A stretch of 64,000 nt of DNA from the NCBI GenBank assembly GCA_047975215.1, contig JBKEDD010000083.1:100764-164763 (forward strand), in the 5' to 3' direction. Source of the stretch: JAGRMG01 sp047975215 (GTDB taxonomy: Bacteria; Pseudomonadota; Alphaproteobacteria; Rhodobacterales; Rhodobacteraceae). The number at the start of each line of letters is the position of its first letter. Position 1 is the stretch's first letter. The notes under the pieces are model-generated. The model saw nothing but the letters and a program-made list of their open reading frames with translations. It did not search any database and had not been told where the DNA came from. The position numbers and the translations under genes were made by a program. Shown here piece after piece: positions 8,479-17,206 of the stretch.

Positions 8479-9837
8479 TCAACCCTGCGCCAGAAGCCCG
8501 ATGAGCGCGGCGCGGTAGCGCGCCACGATCCGCTCGTGCGCGATATGGCGCCCGTCGCGCACCGAATGACGCCCGGCCGACCACAGATCGGTGACGACCC
8601 GGTCATTTGCGGCAAAGACCAGGCCGTCAAATATCCGGTCCCGCCCCAGCGCGCACAGGCTGGGCGCGGTGGAGTCGATTGCCACCAGATCGGCAAGGCG
8701 GCCCACGGCTATCCCGCCCGCGGCCCGGCCAAGCGCACGCGCCCCGCCCCGCGCGGCGCCCTCGTAAAGCGCCTGTCCGACCGACCCTTCGCCCGCGACC
8801 AGCACATTGCGCGACAGGTCGCGCAGGCGCTGGGAGTATTCCAGCATGCGCAGTTCCTCGCTCAGCGATATGTTGACGTTGGAATCCGATCCGATCCCGA
8901 AGGCACCGCCTGCCGCAAGGTAGGCCGCCCCGTTGAACGGCCCGTCGCCCAGATTGGCTTCGGTCACCGGGCACAGGCCGGCAACGGCGCCCGATGCGGC
9001 CAGGGCGCGGGTTTCCGCGCCGCTCATGTGGGTGGCGTGGACCAGGCACCAGCCGGTATCGACATCGGCGTTCGCCAACAGCCACTCGACCGGGCGGGCG
9101 CCCAGCCAGTCGGAGATATCGGCGACTTCGCCGGGCTGTTCGGCGATGTGGATGTGGACGGGACCGCCCCGATGGCGGGCAAGAACCTTGCGCAGATCGT
9201 CCGGCGCGGTGGCACGCAGGGAATGCGGCGCGATGCCCATGCGGGCATCGCCGGGCAGGTCGCGAAGGCCGGTCCGCGCGGCCTCAAGCAGCGCACCGTA
9301 GCGGTCCACATCGTTGGCAAACCGCAACTGGCCCGGTTCCAGGGCTTTGCGACCGGCGCCGCCGTAACTGTACAGAACCGGCAGATGCGTCAGGCCGATG
9401 CCGGTTTCGGATGCGGCGGCGAAGATACGCGATGACAGTTCCGCCAGGTCGGCATAGGGTTCGCCGCCGTGCTGGTGGTGCAGATAGTGGAACTCGCCCA
9501 CCGCGGCATATCCGGCTTCCTGCATCTCCATGAAGGTCAGCGCGGCGATGGCCTCGATCTGATCGGGTGTCAGACGTTCGACGAACCGGTACATCAGCGC
9601 CCGCCAGGTCCAGAAACTGTCGCGCCCGGCGGCGCGGAATTCGGTCATGCCGGCCATTGCCCGCTGAAAACTGTGGCTGTGCAGATTGCCGGGCGCGGGC
9701 AGCAGCGTATCGACGCGCACGTCGCCTGGCATCGCCTTCACGTCCGATTGCACGCCAGCGATGATACCGTCCCGGACGCTCAGCCGGACATCGTTCGACC
9801 AGCCATCGGCCAGCCTGGCCTGCCTTGCGTGGATCAC
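8479..9837 (-). CDS. hutF: Formimidoylglutamate deiminase
   Basis: This 452-residue amidohydrolase converts N-formimino-L-glutamate to N-formyl-L-glutamate plus ammonia, the branch of histidine breakdown that then needs HutG. Metal-ligand motifs are visible: NLHSHSFQRAMAGMTE (HxH), YLHHQHGG, HIHIAEQP and IGSDSNVNISLSEELRMLEY. I chose the GTG at 9837 because GGGGGA stands six bases before it; a longer frame to 9930 runs across the promoter and operator. It is divergent from hutI with 91 bases between start codons. No 5'-truncation is seen. Confidence 0.95.
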   Translation of the reverse strand: MIHARQARLADGWSNDVRLSVRDGIIAGVQSDVKAMPGDVRVDTLLPAPGNLHSHSFQRAMAGMTEFRAAGRDSFWTWRALMYRFVERLTPDQIEAIAALTFMEMQEAGYAAVGEFHYLHHQHGGEPYADLAELSSRIFAAASETGIGLTHLPVLYSYGGAGRKALEPGQLRFANDVDRYGALLEAARTGLRDLPGDARMGIAPHSLRATAPDDLRKVLARHRGGPVHIHIAEQPGEVADISDWLGARPVEWLLANADVDTGWCLVHATHMSGAETRALAASGAVAGLCPVTEANLGDGPFNGAAYLAAGGAFGIGSDSNVNISLSEELRMLEYSQRLRDLSRNVLVAGEGSVGQALYEGAARGGARALGRAAGGIAVGRLADLVAIDSTAPSLCALGRDRIFDGLVFAANDRVVTDLWSAGRHSVRDGRHIAHERIVARYRAALIGLLAQG

Positions 9838-9861
9838 CGGAAATCCCCCGTGAGTTGGTTT

Positions 9862-9885
9862 TATGTCTAGACATATTGCATGCAA
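9862..9885. promoter_or_regulatory. Probable HutC operator between hutF and hutI
   Basis: Bases 9862-9875 read TATGTCTAGACATA, a perfect 14-base palindrome. A second perfect palindrome, TTGCATGCAA, overlaps it at 9876-9885. Both lie in the short divergent promoter region of the two hut units. The core TGTCTAGACA resembles published HutC operators in enterobacteria as I recall them. HutC is encoded at the other end of the cluster, so repression relieved by urocanate is the natural inference. Binding has not been shown here. Confidence 0.7.
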
Positions 9886-9928
9886 AACCGTACCAGAAAA
9901 GCCGGAAACCACCCAGGGCGGCCCGGTC

Positions 9929-11089
9929 ATGACGACACCCGGACAGGTTCTTTGCGATCTGCGCGCCGCGACCCTGACCGCGACCGGTGCGGCCTACGGG
10001 CTGATCGAGGACGCGGCGGTCGCGCTGGCGGGCGGGCGCATCGTCTGGGTCGGCCGAAGGGCGGATCTTCCTGCAAGCCATCGCGGGTTTGCACGCATTT
10101 CGCTGGGCGGGCGGCTGGTGACGCCCGGTCTGATCGACTGTCATACCCATATCGTACAAGGCGGCAACCGCGCCGCCGAATTCGAGATGCGCCTGAACGG
10201 CGCCAGCTACGAAGAGATCGCGCGTACCGGCGGCGGCATCGTCTCGACGGTCATGGCAACCCGCGGCGCGAGCGACAAGCAGCTTCTGGCCGACGCGCTG
10301 ACTCGTGCCGATGCGCTGATCGGCGAAGGCGTGACGACGATCGAGATCAAGTCGGGCTATGGCCTGGATATCGAGACCGAGCTGCGCATGTTGCGCGTGG
10401 CACGGGCCGTGGCGGCGAACCGCCCCGTGCGGGTGCGCACCAGCTTTCTCGGGGCGCATGCCACGCCGCCCGAATACAGGGGCCGCGAGGACGCCTATGT
10501 CGACGAAATGGCCATCCCCGCCCTTCGCGCCGCCCATGCCGCGGGCCTGGCCGATGCGGTGGACGGGTTCTGCGAGGGCATCGCCTTTTCGCCACCCCAG
10601 ATCGCGCGGGTGTTTGACGTGGCCAAAGAACTGGGCCTGCCGGTCAAGCTGCATGCCGAACAGCTTTCGAACCTCGGCGGGGCGAGACTGGCCGCCGGCC
10701 ATGGCGCACTTTCGGCCGATCACCTCGAATATCTCGACGCCGAAGGCGTTGCCGCCATGGCGGCGGCGGGCACGGTCGCGGTGGTCCTGCCCGGCGCCTT
10801 CTATACCCTGCGCGAAACGCAGGTACCGCCCGTCGATGCCTTGCGCGAACATGGCGTGCCGATCGCGCTGGCCACCGACTGCAACCCCGGATCGTCGCCC
10901 CTGACCTCGCTGCTGCTGACGATGAACATGGGCTGCACGCTGTTCCGCCTGACGCCCGAAGAGGCGCTGCGCGGGGTGACGGCACATGCCGCCCGCGCCC
11001 TCGGCCTGGCCGATTGCGGAACCATCGCGCCCGGCCAGCGCGCCGAACTGGCGGTCTGGGATGTGGAGCACCCTGCCGAACTTTCCTAG
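9929..11089 (+). CDS. hutI: Imidazolonepropionase
   Basis: This 386-residue amidohydrolase hydrolyses 4-imidazolone-5-propanoate to N-formimino-L-glutamate, the third step of histidine degradation. The zinc site begins at LIDCHTHIVQGGNRAAEF (HxH). A later KLHAEQLSNLGG and the region ATDCNPGSSP (metal-binding Asp) complete the family pattern. The start is the ATG at 9929 with AGGGCGG upstream; the in-frame region before it overlaps the operator and is not family-like. It is the first gene of the hutIHGU operon. Confidence 0.96.
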   Translation: MTTPGQVLCDLRAATLTATGAAYGLIEDAAVALAGGRIVWVGRRADLPASHRGFARISLGGRLVTPGLIDCHTHIVQGGNRAAEFEMRLNGASYEEIARTGGGIVSTVMATRGASDKQLLADALTRADALIGEGVTTIEIKSGYGLDIETELRMLRVARAVAANRPVRVRTSFLGAHATPPEYRGREDAYVDEMAIPALRAAHAAGLADAVDGFCEGIAFSPPQIARVFDVAKELGLPVKLHAEQLSNLGGARLAAGHGALSADHLEYLDAEGVAAMAAAGTVAVVLPGAFYTLRETQVPPVDALREHGVPIALATDCNPGSSPLTSLLLTMNMGCTLFRLTPEEALRGVTAHAARALGLADCGTIAPGQRAELAVWDVEHPAELS

Positions 11090-11136
11090 CGCATCGGCTT
11101 AAACCCGCTTCACGCCCGCATTTTCGGTGAGATGGC

Positions 11137-12675
11137 ATGAGCGTCCTGACCCTGACCCCCGGTTGTGCCACGCTGGCCGATCTGGCCCGCGTCTACCGGG
11201 AAGATTGCGCCGTGCAACTCGACCCGTCCTGCCGCCCGGCAATGGACCGGGCGCAGGCCCGTATCGCCGCCGCCGCGTCCGGCGAGGCGGCAGTTTACGG
11301 CATCAACACCGGTTTCGGCAAGCTGGCCAGCGTCAAGATCGCGGCCGGCGATACGGCGGCGCTGCAACGCAACCTTATCCTGTCCCATTGCTGCGGCGTC
11401 GGCGCGCCGGTCCCGAGGCCCCATGCGCGGCTGATGATGGCGCTCAAACTGCTGAGCCTCGGGCGCGGCGCATCGGGGGTGCGGCTGGATCTGGTGGATC
11501 TGTTGCAAGACATGCTGGCGCGCGGCGTTACCCCGGTCATCCCGGTGCAGGGGTCGGTCGGGGCATCGGGCGACCTGGCGCCGCTGGCGCATATGGCCGC
11601 CGTCATGATGGGCGAGGGCGAGGCCGAGTTCGCAGGCAAGACGCTGCCCGGCGGCGAGGCGCTGAAGCGGGCCGGGCTGGCGCCGGTGGTGCTGGGCGCC
11701 AAGGAAGGTCTTGCGCTGATCAACGGCACCCAGTTTTCCACCGCCTTCGCACTGGCCGCACTGTTCGGCGCCTGGGGGGCGGCCCGGGCCGCACTGGTCA
11801 CGGCATCCCTGTCCACCGACGCGATCATGGGTTCGACGGCACCGTTGCAGCCCGGCATTCACGACCTGCGCGGCCATGCCGGGCAGATCGAGGCCGCGGC
11901 CGCGATGCGCGCCCTGCTGGCGGGATCGGAAATTCGCGAGAGCCACCGCGACGGCGACAGCCGCGTACAGGACCCCTATTGCATCCGCTGCCAGCCCCAG
12001 GTGACGGGTGCCGCCATGGACGTGCTGCGCATGGCCGGGCAGACCCTGCAGACCGAGGCAAACGCCGTCACCGACAACCCGCTTGTTCTTGCCGATGCCG
12101 GGCTGATCGTGTCGGGCGGCAATTTCCACGCCGAACCGGTGGGCTTTGCCGCCGACATGATCGCCCTGGCCCTGGCCGAGATAGGCGCCATCGCGCAGCG
12201 CCGCGTGGCGCTGATGGTGGATCCGACGCTGAGCCACGACCTGCCGCCCTTTCTGACGCCCGATCCGGGGCTGAATTCGGGCTTCATGATCGCCGAGGTG
12301 ACGACCGCCGCGCTGATGAGCGAGAACAAGCATCTGGCCAACCCCTGCGTCACCGACAGCACACCGACCTCTGCCAACCAGGAAGATCACGTTTCCATGG
12401 CCGCGCATGGCGCGGTGCGGCTGGGCCGCATGGTCGCCAATCTGGAACGCATTCTCGGGGTCGAACTGCTTTGCGCCGCGCAGGGCGTGGAATTTCGCGC
12501 GCCCCTGGCGACAAGCCCGGCGCTGGCGCGGGTCGTGGCCGGGTTGCGAACCAACGTGCCGCGCCTGGGCGGCGACCGCTATCTCGCCCCCGATCTGGAA
12601 CGGGCGGCAAGGCTGGTCGGAGACGGCGACATCGTCTCGTTCGCAGGGGTAAACATGCCGGAGCTGTCGCCATGA
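11137..12675 (+). CDS. hutH: Histidine ammonia-lyase (histidase)
   Basis: This 512-residue enzyme deaminates L-histidine to trans-urocanate. The Ala143-Ser144-Gly145 triad in GSVGASGDLAPLAHMA forms the self-made MIO cofactor. YGINTGFGKL (54-63) supplies the active-site Tyr, and QDPYCIRCQPQVTGA and NFHAEPVG are also conserved. Length is normal. It lies 47 bases after hutI and overlaps hutG by ATGA, which supports translation coupling. Confidence 0.97.
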   Translation: MSVLTLTPGCATLADLARVYREDCAVQLDPSCRPAMDRAQARIAAAASGEAAVYGINTGFGKLASVKIAAGDTAALQRNLILSHCCGVGAPVPRPHARLMMALKLLSLGRGASGVRLDLVDLLQDMLARGVTPVIPVQGSVGASGDLAPLAHMAAVMMGEGEAEFAGKTLPGGEALKRAGLAPVVLGAKEGLALINGTQFSTAFALAALFGAWGAARAALVTASLSTDAIMGSTAPLQPGIHDLRGHAGQIEAAAAMRALLAGSEIRESHRDGDSRVQDPYCIRCQPQVTGAAMDVLRMAGQTLQTEANAVTDNPLVLADAGLIVSGGNFHAEPVGFAADMIALALAEIGAIAQRRVALMVDPTLSHDLPPFLTPDPGLNSGFMIAEVTTAALMSENKHLANPCVTDSTPTSANQEDHVSMAAHGAVRLGRMVANLERILGVELLCAAQGVEFRAPLATSPALARVVAGLRTNVPRLGGDRYLAPDLERAARLVGDGDIVSFAGVNMPELSP

Positions 12676-13469
12676 CCCCCGTCGAGGTGGTTCGCGGCGA
12701 CGGCCCGGTCGTGCTGGGCCTGCCCCATACCGGCACCCACGTCCCGCCCGAGATCGCAAGCCGCCTGAACCCGCGCGGCCGCGCCCTGGCCGATACCGAC
12801 TGGCATGTCCATACCCTGTATGACGGGCTGCTTGAGGGTGCGACGACGGTCCGGGCGACCTTTCACCGCTATGTCATCGACGCCAACCGCGATCCCGGCG
12901 GCGCCAGCCTCTATCCCGGGCAGAACACAACCGCACTGGTGCCGACGACCGATTTCGACGGGCTGGATATCTGGGACACGCCGCCGACGCGCGACGAGAT
13001 CGCACGCAGGCGTGCTGCGTACCACGTCCCCTATCACACCGCGCTGACAGACGAACTGGAGCGGGTGAAGGCAAGACATGGCGTTGCAATTCTCTACGAT
13101 TGCCACTCGATCCGCTCGCGCATCCCGTTCCTGTTCGACGGGAGATTGCCGGATTTCAACATCGGCACCAATAATGGCACGACCTGCGCACCGGCCATCG
13201 AAACCGCCACCTACGGGCTGTGCCGCGCCGAAGACGGCTTTAGCACGGTTCTGAACGGCCGCTTCAGGGGCGGGTGGACCACCCGGCACTACGGACGGCC
13301 GGCACAGGGCATTCACGCCATCCAGATGGAACTGGCGCAATCCACCTATCTTGCCGCCGAGGCCCCGCCCTGGCGCTATGACGCCGCCGCCGCCGACCGG
13401 CTGCGCCGGACCTTGGGGCGGCTGCTTGGCAAGCTTGCCCATATCGCGCTCGACGGAGACCTGACATGA
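12672..13469 (+). CDS. hutG: N-formylglutamate deformylase
   Basis: This 265-residue metal-dependent amidohydrolase cleaves N-formyl-L-glutamate into formate and glutamate, completing the HutF branch. Family motifs include LGLPHTGTHVPPEI (residues 16-29), ADTDWHVHTLYDG, DANRDPGGASLYPGQNT and DCHSIRS. I chose the ATG at 12672, which overlaps the hutH stop; the frame is open upstream only because of high GC. The stop overlaps hutU by ATGA. Glutamate released here may feed the glutamate dehydrogenase encoded about 6 kb downstream. Confidence 0.95.
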   Translation: MTPVEVVRGDGPVVLGLPHTGTHVPPEIASRLNPRGRALADTDWHVHTLYDGLLEGATTVRATFHRYVIDANRDPGGASLYPGQNTTALVPTTDFDGLDIWDTPPTRDEIARRRAAYHVPYHTALTDELERVKARHGVAILYDCHSIRSRIPFLFDGRLPDFNIGTNNGTTCAPAIETATYGLCRAEDGFSTVLNGRFRGGWTTRHYGRPAQGIHAIQMELAQSTYLAAEAPPWRYDAAAADRLRRTLGRLLGKLAHIALDGDLT

Positions 13470-15130
13470 CCGACCTACGCAAGAATACCCGCGATGTCTT
13501 TCCCCCGACCGGCCCCGGGATCACCGCGAAAAGCTGGCTGACCGAGGCGCCGATGCGGATGCTGATGAACAACCTGCATCCCGACGTGGCCGAGAACCCG
13601 CATGAACTCGTGGTCTATGGCGGCATCGGCCGGGCGGCGCGGACATGGAAGGATTTCGACACCATCATCGCCAGCCTCAAGACGCTTGAGGACGACCAGA
13701 CCCTTCTGGTGCAGTCGGGCAAGCCGGTCGGGGTTTTCAGCACCCACCAGGATGCGCCGCGCGTGCTGATTGCAAATTCCAACCTCGTGCCGCACTGGGC
13801 CACCTGGGACCATTTCAACGAACTCGACCGCAAGGGGCTGGCGATGTACGGCCAGATGACCGCCGGGTCGTGGATCTACATCGGCAGCCAGGGCATCGTT
13901 CAGGGCACCTATGAAACCTTCGCCGAAGCCGGGCGCCAGCACTATGGCGGCGACCTGAAGGGCCGCTGGATCCTGACCGCCGGCCTTGGCGGCATGGGCG
14001 GCGCGCAACCGCTGGCTGCGGTGATGGCCGGGGCCTGCTGTCTGGCGGTGGAATGCGACGAGGCCCGCGCCGGGTTTCGCAAGCGCACGCGCTATGTCGA
14101 CGAGATCACGCACTCGCTCGACTCCGCACTGGAGATGATCAAACGCTGGACCAGCGCGGGCGAGGCGAAGTCCGTGGCGCTTATCGCCAATGCCGCCGAC
14201 ATCTTTCCCGAACTGGTGCGCCGCGGCGTGCGCCCCGATATGGTCACCGACCAGACCAGCGCCCACGATCCGGTGCATGGCTACCTGCCGCAAGGCTGGA
14301 GCGTGGCCGAGTGGCGCGAGAAGCAGGAAAGCGACCCCAAGGCGGTCGAAAAGGCCGCGCGTGCCAGCATGAAGGTACATGTCGCCGCGATGGTCGATTT
14401 CTGGAACGCCGGCGTGCCAACGCTGGACTATGGCAACAACATCCGCCAGGTGGCGCTTGAGGAAGGGCTGGAAAACGCCTTCGCCTTTCCCGGTTTCGTG
14501 CCGGCCTATATCCGGCCGCTGTTCTGTCGCGGAATCGGCCCGTTCCGCTGGTGCGCGCTTTCGGGCGATCCGCAGGACATCTATGCCACCGATGCCAAAG
14601 TCAAGGAACTGGTGGACGATCCGCACCTGCACAACTGGCTCGACCTCGCCCGCGAGCGCATCGCCTTTCAGGGCCTGCCGGCGCGCATCTGCTGGGTCGG
14701 GCTTGGCGTGCGGCACAAGCTGGGGCTCGCCTTCAACGAGATGGTGCGAACCGGCGAACTGAAGGCGCCCATCGTCATCGGGCGCGACCATCTGGATTCG
14801 GGCTCGGTCGCCTCGCCCAACCGCGAGACCGAGGCGATGAAGGACGGCTCGGACGCGGTTTCCGACTGGCCGCTGCTGAACGCGCTGCTGAACACCGCGT
14901 CGGGCGCGACCTGGGTTTCGCTGCATCATGGAGGCGGCGTCGGAATGGGGTTTTCGCAGCATTCCGGCATGGTGATATGCTGTGACGGGACTGCGGCCGC
15001 CGACGCCCGCATAGCCCGCGTGCTCTGGAACGATCCGGCAACCGGCGTGATGCGCCATGCCGATGCGGGCTATGACATCGCGCTGGATTGCGCCCGCGAA
15101 CACGGGCTGAACCTGCCGGGCATCCTGTAG
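13466..15130 (+). CDS. hutU: Urocanate hydratase
   Basis: This 554-residue NAD-dependent urocanase converts urocanate to 4-imidazolone-5-propanoate. The tightly bound NAD site is seen in RWILTAGLGGMGGAQPLA (about residues 168-185). The catalytic cysteine region reads YIRPLFCRGIGPFRWCALSG (about 346-365). SLHHGGGVGMGFSQHSG near the C-terminus is also invariant in the family. It is the last gene of hutIHGU and converges on hutC with 16 bases between stop codons. Confidence 0.97.
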   Translation: MTDLRKNTRDVFPPTGPGITAKSWLTEAPMRMLMNNLHPDVAENPHELVVYGGIGRAARTWKDFDTIIASLKTLEDDQTLLVQSGKPVGVFSTHQDAPRVLIANSNLVPHWATWDHFNELDRKGLAMYGQMTAGSWIYIGSQGIVQGTYETFAEAGRQHYGGDLKGRWILTAGLGGMGGAQPLAAVMAGACCLAVECDEARAGFRKRTRYVDEITHSLDSALEMIKRWTSAGEAKSVALIANAADIFPELVRRGVRPDMVTDQTSAHDPVHGYLPQGWSVAEWREKQESDPKAVEKAARASMKVHVAAMVDFWNAGVPTLDYGNNIRQVALEEGLENAFAFPGFVPAYIRPLFCRGIGPFRWCALSGDPQDIYATDAKVKELVDDPHLHNWLDLARERIAFQGLPARICWVGLGVRHKLGLAFNEMVRTGELKAPIVIGRDHLDSGSVASPNRETEAMKDGSDAVSDWPLLNALLNTASGATWVSLHHGGGVGMGFSQHSGMVICCDGTAAADARIARVLWNDPATGVMRHADAGYDIALDCAREHGLNLPGIL

Positions 15131-15146
15131 CGCCCGGTTGCCCGCC

Positions 15147-15836
15147 TCAATAGCGGGTTGTCATCCTGTGTCCGCGGCGGAAATACAGCCGAACGAAAGT
15201 GATCGCGCGGCCCTGCCACCAGGTCGAGCGTTCGGTCTGAAACAGCGCATCGCCGGGGTTGCAATCCAGGTGCGCGGCGAGCGTTTCATCCGCGGGCACC
15301 GCCAGGAAGCTGATCTCGGCATCCGAAAACGGGATGGCACCCACCAGCCATTCGTTCGGACCGGAACGGGAAAAATCCGCGTCGCGCGCCTGCGGCAGGA
15401 TATCCAGGCTGATCCAGCGATCCTCGAACTGATAGGGAATACCATCGCCAAAGTGCATGCAGACCAGATGCAGCGCGTCGGCCTTGCCGGTCAGCTTCAG
15501 GCGGGCGCGCAGCCAGTCCGGCGCCGGCAGAACCTCGCGGTGTACCAGCGAATATCGGTAGGCAGCCCCCTGATCCTCGATTTCCTTGCGCACCAGCGGG
15601 ATATCAAAGCGCGCCTGGCGCACCGGCGCCATGCGCACCCGCGTACCGGCCTTGCGGCGCCGCTCGACCATGCCGGCATCGGCCAGTTCGCGCACAGCCC
15701 GATTGACGGTGGCACGGGCACATTCATAGGTTTCGGCCAGTTCCACCTCGTTGGGAATGAGACTGCCGGGTGCCCAGACGCCGCTTGTGATCTTGTCGAG
15801 GATGTCCGCTTTCACATCCCGGAAATTCCTTGCCAT
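15147..15836 (-). CDS. hutC: HutC, GntR-family histidine-utilisation repressor
   Basis: This 229-residue regulator has an N-terminal GntR winged helix: PGSLIPNEVELAETYECARA then TVNRAVRELADAGMVERRR, about residues 20-62. A C-terminal UTRA ligand domain follows, with the HutC-like signature LVCMHFGDGIPYQFEDRWIS. In known systems urocanate releases HutC from its operators. It is transcribed toward hutU and away from the TRAP binding-protein gene. The likely target is the palindrome at 9862-9875; a weaker inverted repeat lies before its own start. Confidence 0.93.
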   Translation of the reverse strand: MARNFRDVKADILDKITSGVWAPGSLIPNEVELAETYECARATVNRAVRELADAGMVERRRKAGTRVRMAPVRQARFDIPLVRKEIEDQGAAYRYSLVHREVLPAPDWLRARLKLTGKADALHLVCMHFGDGIPYQFEDRWISLDILPQARDADFSRSGPNEWLVGAIPFSDAEISFLAVPADETLAAHLDCNPGDALFQTERSTWWQGRAITFVRLYFRRGHRMTTRY

Positions 15837-15856
15837 GACAAGCGGCCCCTGCCCGT

Positions 15857-15871
15857 TTCATATGAACATAT
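15857..15871. promoter_or_regulatory. Small inverted repeat upstream of hutC (possible autoregulatory site)
   Basis: TTCATATGAA (15857-15866) is a perfect 10-base palindrome and overlaps ATATG-AA-CATAT (15860-15871). It lies 20-35 bases before the hutC start, in the 215-base region divergent to the TRAP gene. It shares only the TATG/CATA arms with the hutF-hutI palindrome, with different spacing, so assignment to HutC is tentative. No other clear signal was seen in 15837-16051. Confidence 0.35.
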
Positions 15872-16051
15872 TTGCATCAAGTCTGATTGTATAGGCCACG
15901 GAACCGCGTGCCGTCCGGCAGTCGGAGTCTCAAAACGCAATGGACACCGTACGCAATATTTGCATCTATGCCCGAGGGCGGTAAGCGTCGTCCGGCCCTT
16001 GCCGGGACCGTTCTGCTGCCGTTTCGCAAGAAAAGACAAGGGAGTCCTCTC

Positions 16052-17146
16052 ATGGATCGTCGTTCATTCATTGCCAAAGCCGGGCTTCTCGGCGCTGGCG
16101 CCGCTTCGGCCGCACTGGCGGCCCCCGCCATCGCGCAGGGCAACACCACCTGGCGCATGGTCACGACCTGGCCCAAGAACTTTCCCGGCCTGGGCGTCGG
16201 CGCGCAACGGCTTGCCGACCGCATCACCGCCGCATCCGGGGGCCGGCTGACCGTGCAGGTCTATTCCGCCGGCGAACTGGTTCCGCCGCTGCAATCGCTT
16301 GATGCGGTGATCGACGGCACCGCCGAGATGAGCCATGGCGCCGCCTATTACTGGCAGAACAAGTCGCCCGCGCTGTCCTTCTTCACCGGCGTACCCTACG
16401 GCATGACCACGCCCGAACTGACCGCATGGGTGCGGTTCCTGGGCGGTCAGGAAATCTGGGACGAAATCTATGACCAGTTCGGCGTGAAGGGGTTTCTTTC
16501 GGGCAACACCGGCACCCAGACCGGTGGCTGGTTCCGCAAGGAACTCAACAGCGTCGAGGACATCAATGGCGTCCGGTTCAGGACACCCGGCCTTGGCGGA
16601 CGGGTCTGGGAAAAGCTTGGCGCGACGGTCACCAACATGGCCGCGGGCGAGATTTTTCAGGCGCTGCAATCGGGCACGCTGGACGCCGCTGAATTCGTCG
16701 GCCCCTACAACGACCTCGCGCTTGGTTTCTATCAGGTCGCCAAGAACTACTACATGCCGTCCTTCGTGGAATCGGGGCTGGCCACCGAAGTCGTGGTGGA
16801 CAAGAAGAAGTATCTCGACCTGCCCGACGACCTTCAGGCGATCATCCGCGACGTCAGCCAGGCAGAATATGACCAGGTGTCGGCAGACTTTATCGCCAAC
16901 GATCCGCGGGCGCTGAAAACGCTCGTCGACGATCACGGCGTGATCGTTCGCAACTTCCCCGACGACATCATGGAAGCGGGCGCGAAGGCATCGGTCGAGG
17001 TGGTCGAGGAGTTGCGCAACAGCGACGATCCGCTGGTCAAGAAGACGACCGAAAGCTTCATCGAGGCGCTGAACCTCGTTCGTACGCGCACCGAGAAGAT
17101 CGACTCGCCCTATGTCCGGGCGCGCGAGCAGTATCTCAAGTACTGA
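16052..17146 (+). CDS. TRAP transporter substrate-binding protein, TakP-like (alpha-keto acid type)
   Basis: This 364-residue periplasmic receptor has an N-terminal twin-arginine signal (MDRRSFIAKAGLL, cleavage near AIAQG, residue 30). The mature protein matches TakP-like DctP proteins in TTWPKNFPGLG, SHGAAYYW, EFVGPYNDLALGFY and the C-terminal REQYLKY. TakP of Rhodobacter binds pyruvate and other 2-oxo acids, so an oxo-acid or related anion is a reasonable guess. A GGGAG ribosome site precedes the ATG. Its membrane partners are on the opposite strand, converging on it. It is divergent from hutC. Confidence 0.88.
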   Translation: MDRRSFIAKAGLLGAGAASAALAAPAIAQGNTTWRMVTTWPKNFPGLGVGAQRLADRITAASGGRLTVQVYSAGELVPPLQSLDAVIDGTAEMSHGAAYYWQNKSPALSFFTGVPYGMTTPELTAWVRFLGGQEIWDEIYDQFGVKGFLSGNTGTQTGGWFRKELNSVEDINGVRFRTPGLGGRVWEKLGATVTNMAAGEIFQALQSGTLDAAEFVGPYNDLALGFYQVAKNYYMPSFVESGLATEVVVDKKKYLDLPDDLQAIIRDVSQAEYDQVSADFIANDPRALKTLVDDHGVIVRNFPDDIMEAGAKASVEVVEELRNSDDPLVKKTTESFIEALNLVRTRTEKIDSPYVRAREQYLKY

Positions 17147-17167
17147 GCCCGGCCGGCGCGAGACTCG

Positions 17168-17200
17168 AAAGGCCCGGTGGCAACACCGGGCCTTTCTTTG
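17168..17200 (+). terminator. Rho-independent terminator between convergent TRAP genes
   Basis: AAAGGCCCGGTG (17168-17179) pairs perfectly with CACCGGGCCTTT (17184-17195) around a GCAA tetraloop, followed by CTTTG. The A-run on the 5' side also allows it to work on the minus strand. It lies between the stops of the binding-protein gene and the large permease gene and is likely bidirectional. Confidence 0.9.
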
Positions 17201-17206
17201 TGCACC

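Noticed and set aside
9284..11071. A 595-codon minus-strand frame across hutF and hutI
   Set aside because: It crosses the divergent hut promoter and has shadow-like Arg/Gly/Ala composition, while both hut genes are certain.
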